Shown: positions 5,001-5,110 of the stretch, piece after piece
Layout of the letters: each line of letters opens with the position of its first letter
Numbering within the stretch: the stretch's first letter is position 1
Source: Chlamydiota bacterium
Lineage (GTDB): Bacteria > Chlamydiota > Chlamydiia > Chlamydiales > SM23-39
NCBI GenBank assembly: GCA_027449725.1
Contig: DAIDLB010000133.1
Location: forward strand, 1 to 5,110
Direction: 5' to 3'
DNA length: 5,110 nucleotides
Program-made: the position numbers and the translations under genes
Notes under the pieces: generated by a model
Databases searched by the model: none
What the model was told of the DNA's origin: nothing
Seen by the model: the letters and a program-made list of their open reading frames with translations, nothing else

Positions 5001-5110
5001 TTGTTTAAAAGCAGACACCCTAACGAAACCCAAACAATTCTTACTATTTTATTTGCACTTCACTAATTTCATATATACCGCACTCCGTCAGGATTGACAT
5101 GTTCCGACCG
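5001..5110. other. Flank after rsmI, no confident gene
   Basis: The stretch is AT-rich to about 5078 and then less so. No strong terminator is seen after rsmI: ATTGTTT (5002-5008) and AAACAAT (5032-5038) could pair, but the stem is AT-only and the loop long. On the minus strand a frame ending at TGA 5069-5071 (encoding RSEHVNPDGVRYI) and another ending at TAG 5044-5046 are both open to the window edge, so the tail of a convergent gene may begin here. On the plus strand TTGACA at 5094-5099 is a perfect -35 hexamer, but its -10 would fall outside the window. These readings cannot be separated from the sequence shown. Confidence 0.4.

Noticed and set aside
5002..5038. Possible terminator after rsmI formed by ATTGTTT and AAACAAT
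   Set aside because: The stem is seven mostly A-T pairs with a loop of about 23 bases and no T-run directly after it, so it is not a convincing intrinsic terminator.
5044..5110. Minus-strand open frames ending at 5044 or 5069 as the tail of a convergent gene
   Set aside because: At most 22 codons are visible, two frames compete, and no motif can be recognised; noted in the flank description but not called as a gene.
1..5110. CRISPR array, insertion sequence or phage genes
   Set aside because: No regularly spaced repeats, transposase motifs, terminal inverted repeats or phage genes are visible.

Overview
The window carries four complete protein genes, one tRNA gene and the first codons of a possible fifth protein gene. 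The likely source is a member of the Chlamydiota (environmental, amoeba-associated type). This is an inference from three things together: the murF-mraY pair typical of the chlamydial peptidoglycan cluster, sigma-70-type promoters in very AT-rich gaps, and a eukaryotic-type ubiquitin-specific protease, a class of gene expected in intracellular bacteria living in eukaryotes. No 16S rRNA or other decisive marker is present. The roughly 60% GC of the housekeeping genes is high for known chlamydiae, so the phylum call is moderate.

Layout. Positions 1-64 (minus strand) hold the start of an unidentified gene with a good ribosome binding site and an upstream promoter. Positions 65-221 are an extremely AT-rich intergenic stretch. 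Positions 222-1415 (minus) encode MraY and 1396-2748 (minus) encode MurF. These two overlap by 20 bases and form a murF-mraY operon driven from a promoter near 2775-2803. Positions 2749-2886 are a divergent promoter region. Positions 2887-4062 (plus) encode a 391-residue protein with a USP/UCH-type (peptidase C19) deubiquitinase domain, the most striking gene here. A tRNA-Cys(GCA) with its own promoter follows at 4111-4184, and rsmI (16S rRNA C1402 2'-O-methyltransferase) begins only six bases after the encoded CCA end. The remaining 110 bases are a mostly AT-rich flank without a clear gene.

Functionally, MurF and MraY catalyse consecutive steps of peptidoglycan precursor synthesis: completion of UDP-MurNAc-pentapeptide, then its transfer to undecaprenyl phosphate. 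tRNA-Cys and RsmI both serve translation. The deubiquitinase has no metabolic link to its neighbours. It looks like a host-directed effector placed between two housekeeping blocks, and its GC content (about 49% in sampled lines) is lower than theirs (about 62%).

The most useful points to follow up are the compact USP domain with unusual active-site boxes, the near-leaderless starts of both the deubiquitinase and rsmI, and the apparent break of the mur cluster after mraY.
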